Of a DNA stretch of 64,000 nt, positions 16,984-25,220 are shown piece by piece (position 1 is the stretch's first letter; each line of letters begins with the position of its first letter). Below the pieces are notes generated by a model. It was not told where the DNA came from. It saw only the letters and a list, made by a program, of their open reading frames with translations, and did no database searches. Source of the DNA: Parendozoicomonas haliclonae (GTDB lineage: Bacteria; Pseudomonadota; Gammaproteobacteria; Pseudomonadales; Endozoicomonadaceae); assembly GCF_900174585.1 (NCBI RefSeq), contig NZ_FWPT01000003.1, positions 310,001 to 374,000 on the forward strand. Direction: 5' to 3'. The position numbers and the translations under genes are program-made.

Positions 16984-18177
16984 ATGATCCAATTTACTTG
17001 TTCCTGGTATACCCTTCCGCCGCCGACCATCAAAGAAGCAGACGGCAAGGTATCCATCCAGGCCGACCGATGGTTGACCTATACGCCGCACCCGGACAAC
17101 TGGGAAGAACAGCGTGTACAGGTAAGAACCACAGTTCATTGCCAGGCTCTCTCCCGGCAGTCCGCAGACAAGATGCAAGGAATTCTGGCTCACTGCTTTG
17201 AAGCGCTTTGGGATCACAACGCCATGCCTCCCCTGGCGGCTGGCACCTTTGGCATGGTCAAGCAGGTGCCTTGCGAAGGCCTGGTATTCAAAGTCAATCA
17301 CGACCCTCTTGATTACGACAATGCGATCAATGAGGGCAAGACCCAGTTTGCACTCAACCATAAAGCCCTAATGCCTTGCCTGGGTTATGTACTGGCACCC
17401 GACGTCCAACGCTGCCTGCTGTTCTATCCCATGGCACACTGCACACTGGCCCAGCGAATAAACAGTATCCCTGAAGTTCCTTTTGTCTGGCTGCACCGGC
17501 TGGAAACCTTTGTCGGGATTACCGAAGGGGTTCAGTATCTGCACAACAACAATCTGGTGCACAACGATTTGCACTATCCCAATGTCATGCTGACCGAGCG
17601 TGGGCACCCGCTGATTTCCGATTTCGGAGCCATGGCACTACAGGGCACACCTAACGACAATGTCACACCATCTAGTGAAAAGTTCATAGCACAGTTTAAT
17701 GGCTTACCCGTTAAGCGAGAGCTGACCAGCAATCACCTGCATCTGCCACCGGAGTTTTACACCGGCCCAACGCTGGAATACACGGCTGATATATTTATGC
17801 TCGGCGTGCTGTTAACGGGACTGCTGGAAGGCACGCTGTGTGAGCTCGCCTGGACTAACCATCCAGACTGCAAGTTCAATAACTGCCCCGCCGAATGCCG
17901 ACACTTCCTGTGGCCAGCCCCCCAAAGGCGACAAAAGCTCCGCTGCTATCCGGGCCATAGAAAGATTCGCGTAGATTCGGACTTGCATGTGCAGTATCCG
18001 GAAAATGCCTTAAAAGCCAGAGAGCTGGCCAGCCACTGCCTGAAAGTCTCTCCGCAGGAAAGACCGAGTTCAGCCATGGCTGTCGGTCAGGTTGTCGAGG
18101 AGATTCTGATCAGTGAACAGCCCAGCCACCAGCTGTTTTATCGGGATAAACTCCGCCCGGCTCCAGTCTGGGTTTAA
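16984..18177 (+). CDS. Eukaryotic-like (Hanks-type) protein kinase 1
   Basis: A 397-residue protein with a protein-kinase fold after an ~80-residue N-terminal region of unknown nature. Key residues are in place: glycine loop LAAGTFGMV (84-92), ATP-binding Lys103 in VFKVN, catalytic loop HNDLHYPN (193-200, HND instead of HRD with Asp and Asn kept), and metal-binding DFG (213-215). A long insertion with Cys/His residues (~285-325) lies in the C-lobe. There is no signal peptide, transmembrane helix or PASTA domain, so it is soluble and differs from PknB-type receptors. Likely active. It could act inside the cell or be a secreted effector; the sequence cannot decide. The stop overlaps the convergent lipoprotein gene by 4 bp. 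Confidence 0.85.
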   Translation: MIQFTCSWYTLPPPTIKEADGKVSIQADRWLTYTPHPDNWEEQRVQVRTTVHCQALSRQSADKMQGILAHCFEALWDHNAMPPLAAGTFGMVKQVPCEGLVFKVNHDPLDYDNAINEGKTQFALNHKALMPCLGYVLAPDVQRCLLFYPMAHCTLAQRINSIPEVPFVWLHRLETFVGITEGVQYLHNNNLVHNDLHYPNVMLTERGHPLISDFGAMALQGTPNDNVTPSSEKFIAQFNGLPVKRELTSNHLHLPPEFYTGPTLEYTADIFMLGVLLTGLLEGTLCELAWTNHPDCKFNNCPAECRHFLWPAPQRRQKLRCYPGHRKIRVDSDLHVQYPENALKARELASHCLKVSPQERPSSAMAVGQVVEEILISEQPSHQLFYRDKLRPAPVWV

Positions 18178-19448
18178 GGGGCTCCGGGATAGTTCAGATA
18201 GGTATTCAGATACCGGCTTTTGGCATACCAGACAAAGTTCTCATTCAACACCGAGAAGTAGATATAACTGGCTTTGCTGCCAGCGACTTTTTCAAACGTT
18301 CCGGAGCGTAGATCAACCTTAATAAGATCGCTTTTATGGCTATTGCCACTTCCCACCGTTCCGGAAGCAAAGGCAAACATCCCGCCGGGCGCGACTTTCA
18401 TCTCGCTCAAATAACCAAAACCACTGTTGACCGTTAATATTGTTTTGCCAGAGCTAACATCAATGACAAACAGCGTGCCTTCCGAGGTGGCAGCAACAAT
18501 CTGTTCACTATTGAAAGACAGGTGCTTAACACTATCGCCCTGAGCCCCAAGGTTGATCGTCTTTTTATAAAGTGCAGCGACCTGATGTGCATTGGGGCGC
18601 GAAAAACTAAGCAGATGTATATCACCATCCCAGGTACCTATGGCAATAAGCGGCTGGTCTGGACTTTGCTCAATACGAACAACAGCAGCATCGGCATTCC
18701 AGACCGGATACACCTTGCCAGTCGTCACATCATAAACATGCACATCTTCGCGTCGGCTCAGCCAGAGCAGATCGCCCTCCGGACTGAAACTTTCCACCAT
18801 ATAATCATCCAGCCGCGCCAACTCTTTACCATTGGTGGCATCACTGATCACCACAACCCGGGGCTTGCCACGGTGACCATAAGAACCTGAAGCTACGAGT
18901 GTGCGCTCACGGTTAACGACTACCCGATCAACCGCATTCTGGTGAGCCTTATTTTCTACCAGAACATGGCCACGACCAGGATCCATAAAATGCACACGGC
19001 CATAATCATCCCCAAATATCAGCAGACCATTCGCGGAATGCACCAGATTATTGGGACTTATTTTCTTTTCCTTTCTTGTTTTGCCAAATACCGGCCGGAA
19101 TGATGCCAATCCTTCAGGAGCAACAGACAGCCACCAGGCCTGTATTCGTTTGGCTTTTAAAATGCCCTTCTGTTTTCTGTCCTGTGCTGAATAACATTCC
19201 GCCATCGGGTCTGCGGAACTGCTATCCAGTTCACCAGCAGCCAGTTGTGCCTGACAAAGGTTATCTCGCACCTCCAGCCACTGCTGGTATTCCTGCTCAA
19301 GCACTTTGCGCTGCTCGTTGGAGACAAAAGACAGCAACAGCTGCTGCTCCTCAAGAAGAGCCTGCGATACTGGAACTACAGGTTTGGAATCTCTGGAACA
19401 ACCGCTAACCAGTCCAAGTACGATAAAACCGATCAGGAAGGCTCTCAT
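18174..19448 (-). CDS. Lipoprotein with LprI-like and WD40/beta-propeller regions
   Basis: A 424-residue outer-envelope lipoprotein. The signal peptide ends in a good lipobox (LVSGC, Cys17). Residues ~35-105 resemble the LprI/DUF1311 domain (QQWLEVRDNLCQ ... AECYSAQDRKQK, with paired Cys). Residues ~130-420 contain repeated beta-blade segments typical of WD40/YVTN propellers (LLIFGDDYGRVHFMD, AIGTWDGDIHLLSF, IVAATSEGTLFVID). The DUF1311 domain is linked with lysozyme inhibition in Mycobacterium LprI. It is 3 bp downstream of another LprI-like protein gene, so both probably act together in the periplasm. Confidence 0.78.
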   Translation of the reverse strand: MRAFLIGFIVLGLVSGCSRDSKPVVPVSQALLEEQQLLLSFVSNEQRKVLEQEYQQWLEVRDNLCQAQLAAGELDSSSADPMAECYSAQDRKQKGILKAKRIQAWWLSVAPEGLASFRPVFGKTRKEKKISPNNLVHSANGLLIFGDDYGRVHFMDPGRGHVLVENKAHQNAVDRVVVNRERTLVASGSYGHRGKPRVVVISDATNGKELARLDDYMVESFSPEGDLLWLSRREDVHVYDVTTGKVYPVWNADAAVVRIEQSPDQPLIAIGTWDGDIHLLSFSRPNAHQVAALYKKTINLGAQGDSVKHLSFNSEQIVAATSEGTLFVIDVSSGKTILTVNSGFGYLSEMKVAPGGMFAFASGTVGSGNSHKSDLIKVDLRSGTFEKVAGSKASYIYFSVLNENFVWYAKSRYLNTYLNYPGAP

Positions 19449-19451
19449 GGC

Positions 19452-20882
19452 TCAGCCCTCCCCAAACACATCATCAAACCCAGGTTTCGTACAGGCTTTT
19501 CGCTGTGCTTCAACCGTGTCGAGCCGGCGCTGGAGTTCTTGCCTGGTTTCCGTATCAAACAACATGGTGGGCAAAGTGAGAAAGCTGGCACTGTAGGTAC
19601 CGAATGTACCTCCGAAGACAGTCAGACCGGTATCACGCTCGATACCAGCCAGATCATCCAATCCACTGCGCCCTTCACAGTGGAAACGTCCATTCATGCA
19701 ACTGCAGCTCGGCACAATCCGATAATTACCCACCCGTGTTTTCAATGCCAGCAAAGGCACATCACCATCCAGATCCCCGGTGACCGTACTGCCTTTGGCA
19801 TGGCTGCCAAAAATAACTGCACGAATATCCGCCTTGCCGGGGTTAACGATATGCCAGCTGACCGGCCCGTAGGAACTCAACAGTAACACCACGGGTTTCT
19901 GGTGATTGATAACAGACACTGTGGTGGTTAAATCGGCGGACTTACTTTCATACAGGGCAGCATAAAGAATACTGGCATCCCCAGCATTCAACCCTTTAAG
20001 CACACGTCCAATGTCTTTGATATCGTGCTTTTGCACCAGCGCCTGCCGGGTAAACGAGAACTCGGTTGTGTGCCAGTTATTGATGTACTCAATTTCTATG
20101 AGGTGCTCGCCGGCAGTAAAGGTGAAAGGAATAGATTGATCACTGCCACCTTCATAGACCACAGCCTTATTAATAATCAGACGAACTTTCGCCCAGCTCA
20201 GTGAAAGCTCAAGGGTTTGAGCCGTGTCACGATCAAAGGCCACACGACCTACCCAATAGGCGGCAAAGGTTTCAGAAGGAATACCAAAGCCCTTGTCGTA
20301 AGGAAAGTTCAGAGCGATCTTGCCGACTTCTGCTTCCTGTGCAGGACGGTCAGGTTTGGTACTTTCAAAATAAAACGCCTTAAAACTGTCAAGGGGTGCT
20401 TCACCGCCAGGGTTTAAGCGATCGCCCCAGGTTTTCAGCTTCGGTTTTGCCGGTACAGAAACGCTGACTGCAGGAATTCTGTCGGACAGAACCTTGATTC
20501 GCTCGTCGGTAAATTCGATAACACACAGCGCCTTGCCATAATCGCTGGCCAGCTGTTTCTGCCAGTCGCTGCGCTGCATCAACGCACTATCTAGCTGACA
20601 ATAGGTGTTACGCCGCTTTAGCCAGTCTCGCTGATCCTTTCTTAACGCGGCATGCTGAGTCGATTCGGAAAGATCCTTCAGGGTTGAATAGACATTATTA
20701 AGCTGTTCATCGCTGTTTCGCAGACGCTCACCAATGGAGCCAATCAGTGCACTTTCACTGTTCTCACTGCCCTGAACCAACGGCACCACAAAACTCAACG
20801 CCAACAGCAACCGACCTAAATAACAGGGAGCCTGTTTAATCAACCTGACCACAACACATCCTTTGTCGTTTTTATTAAGCAT
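19452..20882 (-). CDS. Exported protein with LprI-like (DUF1311) N-terminus and PA14-like middle
   Basis: A 476-residue protein with a signal peptide (residues ~13-38, hydrophobic LLLALSFVVPLVQG). Residues ~45-130 carry the DUF1311/LprI pattern (LRKDQRDWLKRRNTYCQ ... ALCVIEFTDERI). Residues ~165-280 look like a PA14-type beta-sandwich (AYWVGRVAFDRDTAQTLELS, FTAGEHLIEIEYINNW). A C-terminal Cys-containing region (CSCMNGRFHC) follows. It is the first gene of a two-gene operon with the WD40 lipoprotein. Function is inferred only by domain resemblance: glycan or lysozyme interaction at the cell surface. Confidence 0.68.
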   Translation of the reverse strand: MLNKNDKGCVVVRLIKQAPCYLGRLLLALSFVVPLVQGSENSESALIGSIGERLRNSDEQLNNVYSTLKDLSESTQHAALRKDQRDWLKRRNTYCQLDSALMQRSDWQKQLASDYGKALCVIEFTDERIKVLSDRIPAVSVSVPAKPKLKTWGDRLNPGGEAPLDSFKAFYFESTKPDRPAQEAEVGKIALNFPYDKGFGIPSETFAAYWVGRVAFDRDTAQTLELSLSWAKVRLIINKAVVYEGGSDQSIPFTFTAGEHLIEIEYINNWHTTEFSFTRQALVQKHDIKDIGRVLKGLNAGDASILYAALYESKSADLTTTVSVINHQKPVVLLLSSYGPVSWHIVNPGKADIRAVIFGSHAKGSTVTGDLDGDVPLLALKTRVGNYRIVPSCSCMNGRFHCEGRSGLDDLAGIERDTGLTVFGGTFGTYSASFLTLPTMLFDTETRQELQRRLDTVEAQRKACTKPGFDDVFGEG

Positions 20883-21006
20883 GGAATTAAAATTATAGTG
20901 CCGGGATTATATGACAGTTCATGCCTTTGATGAGCAAGTGTTTGGCTTGCCTGAGAACCGGTTCTCTGTTGTCATTGGCGTACCGATCCACATAGATGAG
21001 AGAACC

Positions 21007-21495
21007 ATGCTCGACAAATACTTCCCCTATATTATTGCCGCCGTCTGTATTGTCGGCTTTCTGATCTATCAGCAGCGCCAGAACACGGCTCATGCTGCCG
21101 AAGTGGGTCCTCGCGTCGAGCAGGAGCAGGCGTGGATGGCGGAAAACAAAAACAAGGATGGGGTCAAGACCACCGATTCCGGTCTTCAATACCTGATCCT
21201 GAACGAAGGTGATGGCCAAACTTACCCATCCGCCAAAGATAAAGTGCGTGTGCACTATCAGGGTACTCTAATTAACGGCACCGAGTTCGACAGCTCTTAC
21301 CGCCGTGGTGAGCCGATCTCTTTTGGCTTGAATCAGGTGATTGCAGGCTGGACGGAAGGGTTGCAGTTGATGTCAGTGGGCTCCAAGGCTCGCTTATTTA
21401 TTCCACCTGAGCTGGCTTATGGCGCTCGTGCCATGGGCAAGATCCCGGCCCATTCCACGCTGGTTTTTGAAGTTGAATTGCTGGGTATTGAGTGA
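21007..21495 (+). CDS. FKBP-type peptidyl-prolyl cis-trans isomerase (membrane-anchored)
   Basis: A 162-residue protein. Residues ~4-20 form a transmembrane anchor (FPYIIAAVCIVGFLIYQQ) and residues ~60-162 a complete FKBP domain: DKVRVHYQGTLINGTEFDSSY, ISFGLNQVIAGWTEGLQLM, GSKARLFIPPELAYGARAMG and a closing LVFEVELLGIE. The start at 21007 follows GAGAG and gives the anchor; the frame extends upstream to 20911 without a recognisable signal. It catalyses proline isomerisation during folding, probably of periplasmic proteins. It is divergent from the LprI-like operon. Confidence 0.92.
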   Translation: MLDKYFPYIIAAVCIVGFLIYQQRQNTAHAAEVGPRVEQEQAWMAENKNKDGVKTTDSGLQYLILNEGDGQTYPSAKDKVRVHYQGTLINGTEFDSSYRRGEPISFGLNQVIAGWTEGLQLMSVGSKARLFIPPELAYGARAMGKIPAHSTLVFEVELLGIE

Positions 21496-21514
21496 CACTG
21501 AAAAAGAGTGCTTT

Positions 21515-21548
21515 GGGGTTAATGACTTTGAAGCACTCTCGGACCTTT
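21515..21548 (+). repeat. 34-bp direct repeat, left copy
   Basis: GGGGTTAATGACTTTGA followed by a further 17 bases; 31 of 34 positions match the copy at 25187-25220. On the minus strand it encodes a relic of the kinase 2 C-terminus (KGPRVLQSH and a TAA stop), although no kinase ORF remains here. It brackets the paralogous pair on its left. Confidence 0.75.
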
Positions 21549-21637
21549 CCACTGGCCTCCGCAAGATTTACGAAAACACTGCACTCCTCCCCGGCCACCA
21601 AAGGCTTACTGGGAAAGCTGCGAAGCCGGCTGAATTA

Positions 21638-23341
21638 TTAACCTCTTAAAATATCAGCAGAAATATCGGCTATCTCCTGCAGAATATCTGAGCATAACCA
21701 CCAGTGTGTCTGTTCTTCCTCATGAAGCCCCTTGAACCGGGCGAGCGGCTCCTTTATCCGTCCGGGCAACTGTGCCCAGTGTCTCTCCTGAAAGCGACTC
21801 AGGGTTGTCGAGATTTCTCCCAGACGTGTTGCATACCCATTAAACAAAAGTATGCCGACTTCACTGAATCCATGCACAGTATCCATACGCCTGTGTAAGG
21901 TTTTTAATGCTTTCCCATCCTGAATATTTTCGGGGACTAAATTATCGCGCTGCTCCCCCAGATGTAACAGCAACAGATTCATAAAGTCACTCAATGGCTG
22001 CGTGGTGTTACGCAGTGCTGGCGCCATATAGAGAAACAAATGCCCAAGATGTTCGTTCAAAAAAAATGCTCGACCGAAATGCTCGGTAGAGCGAACCTCC
22101 TGACACTCCATGGCAATCTCTTTAACCCCCAGCAACAATGCTGCTCGGTAACCGGCGAAGATGTCTTTCTGCTCAGGCGAAGGTGAGTGATCCGAAGGCA
22201 GAAGGTCATCCGGAACCAGATTATGCAAACCAAAATCCAACATATCCAAGGCATCCGGATCATGATCCTCCTGCAACTCACCCACCTTAATGGCCCGCAC
22301 CACTTCCCGCTGGGTTTTGGCCATAGCTGTTTCCAGAAACCGTTGTCGGGAACGCCCTACTTGCTCCATAGCGGCCTTGCTTAAGCGTGCACTGTCGCCA
22401 AGTGCATCCATAACAGCCTGGCTGCGTTCTTTTACCTTACATCCGTAACGATCAAGCCGCGCTCTTATGGCGGGCTTGATCAATTGATAAAATTTGACGG
22501 CCTGTTCCAGCACAGGATCACTCAGAAGCTCCAGATCCAAAGTATCCAGTCCTTCCAGAAAACTGTTAATCTGCAAGTGTTCCCGCCAGACAGTATCGGG
22601 ATCTGCCTTCGCAGTCACAGGCTGTACCAGCCGAGACTGCGATGTTTTTTTTGCGGGGGTTATAGAACCACCTGCTTTTTTTTCTCCCTTTTCCTTTTTT
22701 CCCTTCCCCTTTCCTTTTCTTTTTCCACGCGCCTGCTTCCGACGTGGACATTCTTCAAGAGCCGGTAAATTTGGAAGCTCGGATGGTAAGGGCGGCAAAT
22801 CTGGCAACTCTGAGGATGGTAAGAGCGGCCTGACCAGTGGCGGATTTGATGGCCCGGCTGCGACAGCGATCCAATAGGGCAATGGCGTTTGAGCAAGGTA
22901 TCCCTGAATCTGCAGATTAAACCGTTCATCACCCGGATATTCCGGATACACATCCTGCCCCCGACAAAGCAAAGGTATACGCATCACATTCTCGGCGGGC
23001 GACAAATGCATGTGATTGATACGCACAGCCACACAGCTGCCCCCTTTAGCGGCAGGGAGTTTAATAAAGCGGGTTTCCTGAATATCCAGAGTAAGGTGGG
23101 GGTAACAGTAACCAGCGGGTATGATCAGCGCATGACGGAGAGAGCTGACATAGAAAGGCACCTTCTGCCCAGGCTGTTTCTCCAATCCGGCAGTCCAGGC
23201 TGCTTTGGGAATGTAGCAATAACCCCGTTCATAAAGATAGGTTTTTCGACCTTTAGATTTCCCAGGTATCGTTGCCTCACAAGGTGGCTCACCAACAACT
23301 ACCTGCTTTTTCGTATCCTGGGCTATAGCTGAGGCCTGCAC
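21638..23341 (-). CDS. ORFan paralogue A with Pro-rich linker and KGKGK basic tract
   Basis: A 567-residue protein of no family known to me, closely paralogous to the next gene along most of its length. Residues ~35-150 form an N-terminal domain with conserved YCYIPK, SSLRHALIIPAGY, PHLTLDIQETRF and RINHMHLSPAEN. Residues ~164-198 are Pro/Leu-rich, and residues ~200-222 are almost only Lys, Arg and Gly, like a eukaryotic nuclear localisation tract. Residues ~245-567 are mostly helical. The GTG start at 23341 has GGGAG 4 bases upstream. No signal peptide. It is downstream of paralogue B. A host-directed effector is conceivable but not shown. Confidence 0.75.
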   Translation of the reverse strand: MQASAIAQDTKKQVVVGEPPCEATIPGKSKGRKTYLYERGYCYIPKAAWTAGLEKQPGQKVPFYVSSLRHALIIPAGYCYPHLTLDIQETRFIKLPAAKGGSCVAVRINHMHLSPAENVMRIPLLCRGQDVYPEYPGDERFNLQIQGYLAQTPLPYWIAVAAGPSNPPLVRPLLPSSELPDLPPLPSELPNLPALEECPRRKQARGKRKGKGKGKKEKGEKKAGGSITPAKKTSQSRLVQPVTAKADPDTVWREHLQINSFLEGLDTLDLELLSDPVLEQAVKFYQLIKPAIRARLDRYGCKVKERSQAVMDALGDSARLSKAAMEQVGRSRQRFLETAMAKTQREVVRAIKVGELQEDHDPDALDMLDFGLHNLVPDDLLPSDHSPSPEQKDIFAGYRAALLLGVKEIAMECQEVRSTEHFGRAFFLNEHLGHLFLYMAPALRNTTQPLSDFMNLLLLHLGEQRDNLVPENIQDGKALKTLHRRMDTVHGFSEVGILLFNGYATRLGEISTTLSRFQERHWAQLPGRIKEPLARFKGLHEEEQTHWWLCSDILQEIADISADILRG

Positions 23342-23430
23342 ACGGAGCTCCCGGTTAAAAGCTTGTCAAATTGCGATAGAACACGAACGAAATCACTAAC
23401 CGAGGTGTTAGTTGTGGTGAATGATGCAGC

Positions 23431-25155
23431 TCAGTGAATCTGGGAATCCCTCATTATTTCTTCAGCAATATCCGCGATCCCCCTGAGAATGTCTGAACAT
23501 AAGGGCCAGTGCGCCGGCACTTTTTCATCCAGCATTGCCAGCCGCTCCAAAGGTTCTTTTATTCTTTCAGGCAACCGGACCCAGTGAGCATGTTGAAAGC
23601 CGCTCAAGACGGTTGATATTGCCCCCAGCTGCGTAGCGTAATCATTAAATAACTGTATGCTGGTTTCACTCACCCCATGCACCTCTTCCATACTGTTATG
23701 CAGGGCCTTTAACGCCACACTGTCTTTGATAATATCCGGTCTTAAAGCGTCTTGTTTTCTCATAAGGTGCCCCTGTAATCGGGCCATAAAGACTTCAAGC
23801 GGCCGAACGCTGCTCTTCAGCGAGGGCGTCATAAAGGCAAGCAGAAGGCCAACATGTTTACTCAAAAAATAAGCTCGACCAAAATGCTCCGCACTACGGA
23901 TTTCCTGACACCGCATAGCAAGGTCTTTCACTCCCAGCAGCAGTGCCGCCCTATAGCCGTCAAAAGCCTCCACGTGACTGGGTAAAGGTGCCTGGCTGTC
24001 CGGCAGAAGATCCTCCGGAAGCAGGTTATGCAGCTCAAAGTCGAACATATCCAGCGTATCAGCGTCATACGGCTCCCGTAACTCACCAACCTGGATAGCC
24101 CTCACAACTTCCCGGCGAGTCTTGGCCATGGCCGTTTCCATAAAGCGATGACGAGAACGGCCGTCCCGGGTCAAAGCCGTTTTGCTTAAACGGACACTAT
24201 CACCGAGCGCATCCATAACCGCTTTGCTGCGCGTTTCGACCTTATTGCCATAATCATCAAGCCGCAGATCAATGGTCGGTTTTATCATCTGATAAAAATG
24301 AACGGCCTGCTGTAAAACCGAATCATCCAGGATGTCCAGATTCAAGGTGTCCAGCCCTTTCATAAAATTGCTGACTTTAAGCTTTTCTCGCCACACTGTA
24401 TCCGGATCAACCGGAACCGGCAGGCAACCCCCAGGCCGGCCCGGTGATGCGCCTTTGGGAGGCTTTACTCTGGCACGAGCTTGATGGCCTTTTTTCTTTT
24501 GCCCTTTTCCTTTCCCTTTGCCTCTTGCCGATTTCAGCAGCGTTGGAGCAGAACCAGAATCTGGCGAACCCGGCAGGGGCAAAAGCTTTGTTTGCAGAAC
24601 TTCGGGGGGAAACTTATGTGTCACGGGGGGTATTAGCTGATAGGGCAAGGGAGTTCTTCCCAGATAAGCCTGAATCTCATGGCAAATAGCTTCCGGCACA
24701 GGATATTCCGGGATGATGTCCAGACCATGGCAGACAAACGCAATGCGCGGGAAGTTTTCCGCCGGTGACAAATGCATATGATTGATCCGGACAGCCACAC
24801 ATTCCCCACCTTGACTGGCAGGGCGGGCGATAAAACGGGTCTCCTGAATATCCAGTGTCAAATGCGGGTAGCCATATCCGGCCGGAACAATCAGTGCATG
24901 GCGCAGAGAACTGACATGGAAAGGTATCTTTTGCCCCGGACGTTTTTCCAGACAATGTCTCCAAGTCTCTTTGGGGATATAGCAATACCCTAAATTATAA
25001 GAATAGGTTTTCCGGCTTTTCTCTTTAACGGGCTGTGGGGCTGACACAGGCTCATCCCGACAGGGAGAACCTTTGCCTGAAAAAGTCTGGATTGCCCCTG
25101 ATGATTGCACCGCAAGCACCCTGCTGAAAACCAGCCAGCGTGGATAATCATGCAA
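23431..25155 (-). CDS. ORFan paralogue B with KGKGK basic tract
   Basis: A 574-residue paralogue of the protein at 21638-23341: same N-terminal domain (SSLRHALIVPAGYGYPHLT, VAVRINHMHLSPAEN), a Lys/Gly tract at ~208-232 (RGKGKGKGQKKKG), and the same helical C-terminal domain (VWREKL, LDTLNLDILDDSVL, VMDALGDSVRLSK). The 5' flanks of both genes share the sequence CTAACACCTCGGTnAGTGATTT, so the duplication included upstream DNA. The start is uncertain: the frame opens at TTG 25155 and a GTG further in is possible; alignment with paralogue A begins around VQSSGAIQ. Product unknown. Confidence 0.72.
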   Translation of the reverse strand: MHDYPRWLVFSRVLAVQSSGAIQTFSGKGSPCRDEPVSAPQPVKEKSRKTYSYNLGYCYIPKETWRHCLEKRPGQKIPFHVSSLRHALIVPAGYGYPHLTLDIQETRFIARPASQGGECVAVRINHMHLSPAENFPRIAFVCHGLDIIPEYPVPEAICHEIQAYLGRTPLPYQLIPPVTHKFPPEVLQTKLLPLPGSPDSGSAPTLLKSARGKGKGKGQKKKGHQARARVKPPKGASPGRPGGCLPVPVDPDTVWREKLKVSNFMKGLDTLNLDILDDSVLQQAVHFYQMIKPTIDLRLDDYGNKVETRSKAVMDALGDSVRLSKTALTRDGRSRHRFMETAMAKTRREVVRAIQVGELREPYDADTLDMFDFELHNLLPEDLLPDSQAPLPSHVEAFDGYRAALLLGVKDLAMRCQEIRSAEHFGRAYFLSKHVGLLLAFMTPSLKSSVRPLEVFMARLQGHLMRKQDALRPDIIKDSVALKALHNSMEEVHGVSETSIQLFNDYATQLGAISTVLSGFQHAHWVRLPERIKEPLERLAMLDEKVPAHWPLCSDILRGIADIAEEIMRDSQIH

Positions 25156-25186
25156 ATAAAATCACTGACCGAGGTGTTAGGGCCTG

Positions 25187-25220
25187 GGGGTTAATGACTT
25201 TGAGGCACTCTTGGCCCTTT
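25187..25220 (+). repeat. 34-bp direct repeat, right copy
   Basis: The right partner of the repeat at 21515-21548. Here it is the real 3' end of kinase 2 (minus-strand codons KGPRVPQSH plus TAA). The two copies lie in the same orientation and enclose the paralogous ORFan pair. Confidence 0.75.

Noticed and set aside
22660-22953. Frames across the KGKGK tract in other phases
   Set aside because: Low-complexity purine-rich sequence keeps several frames open; only the 21638-23341 frame aligns with its paralogue.
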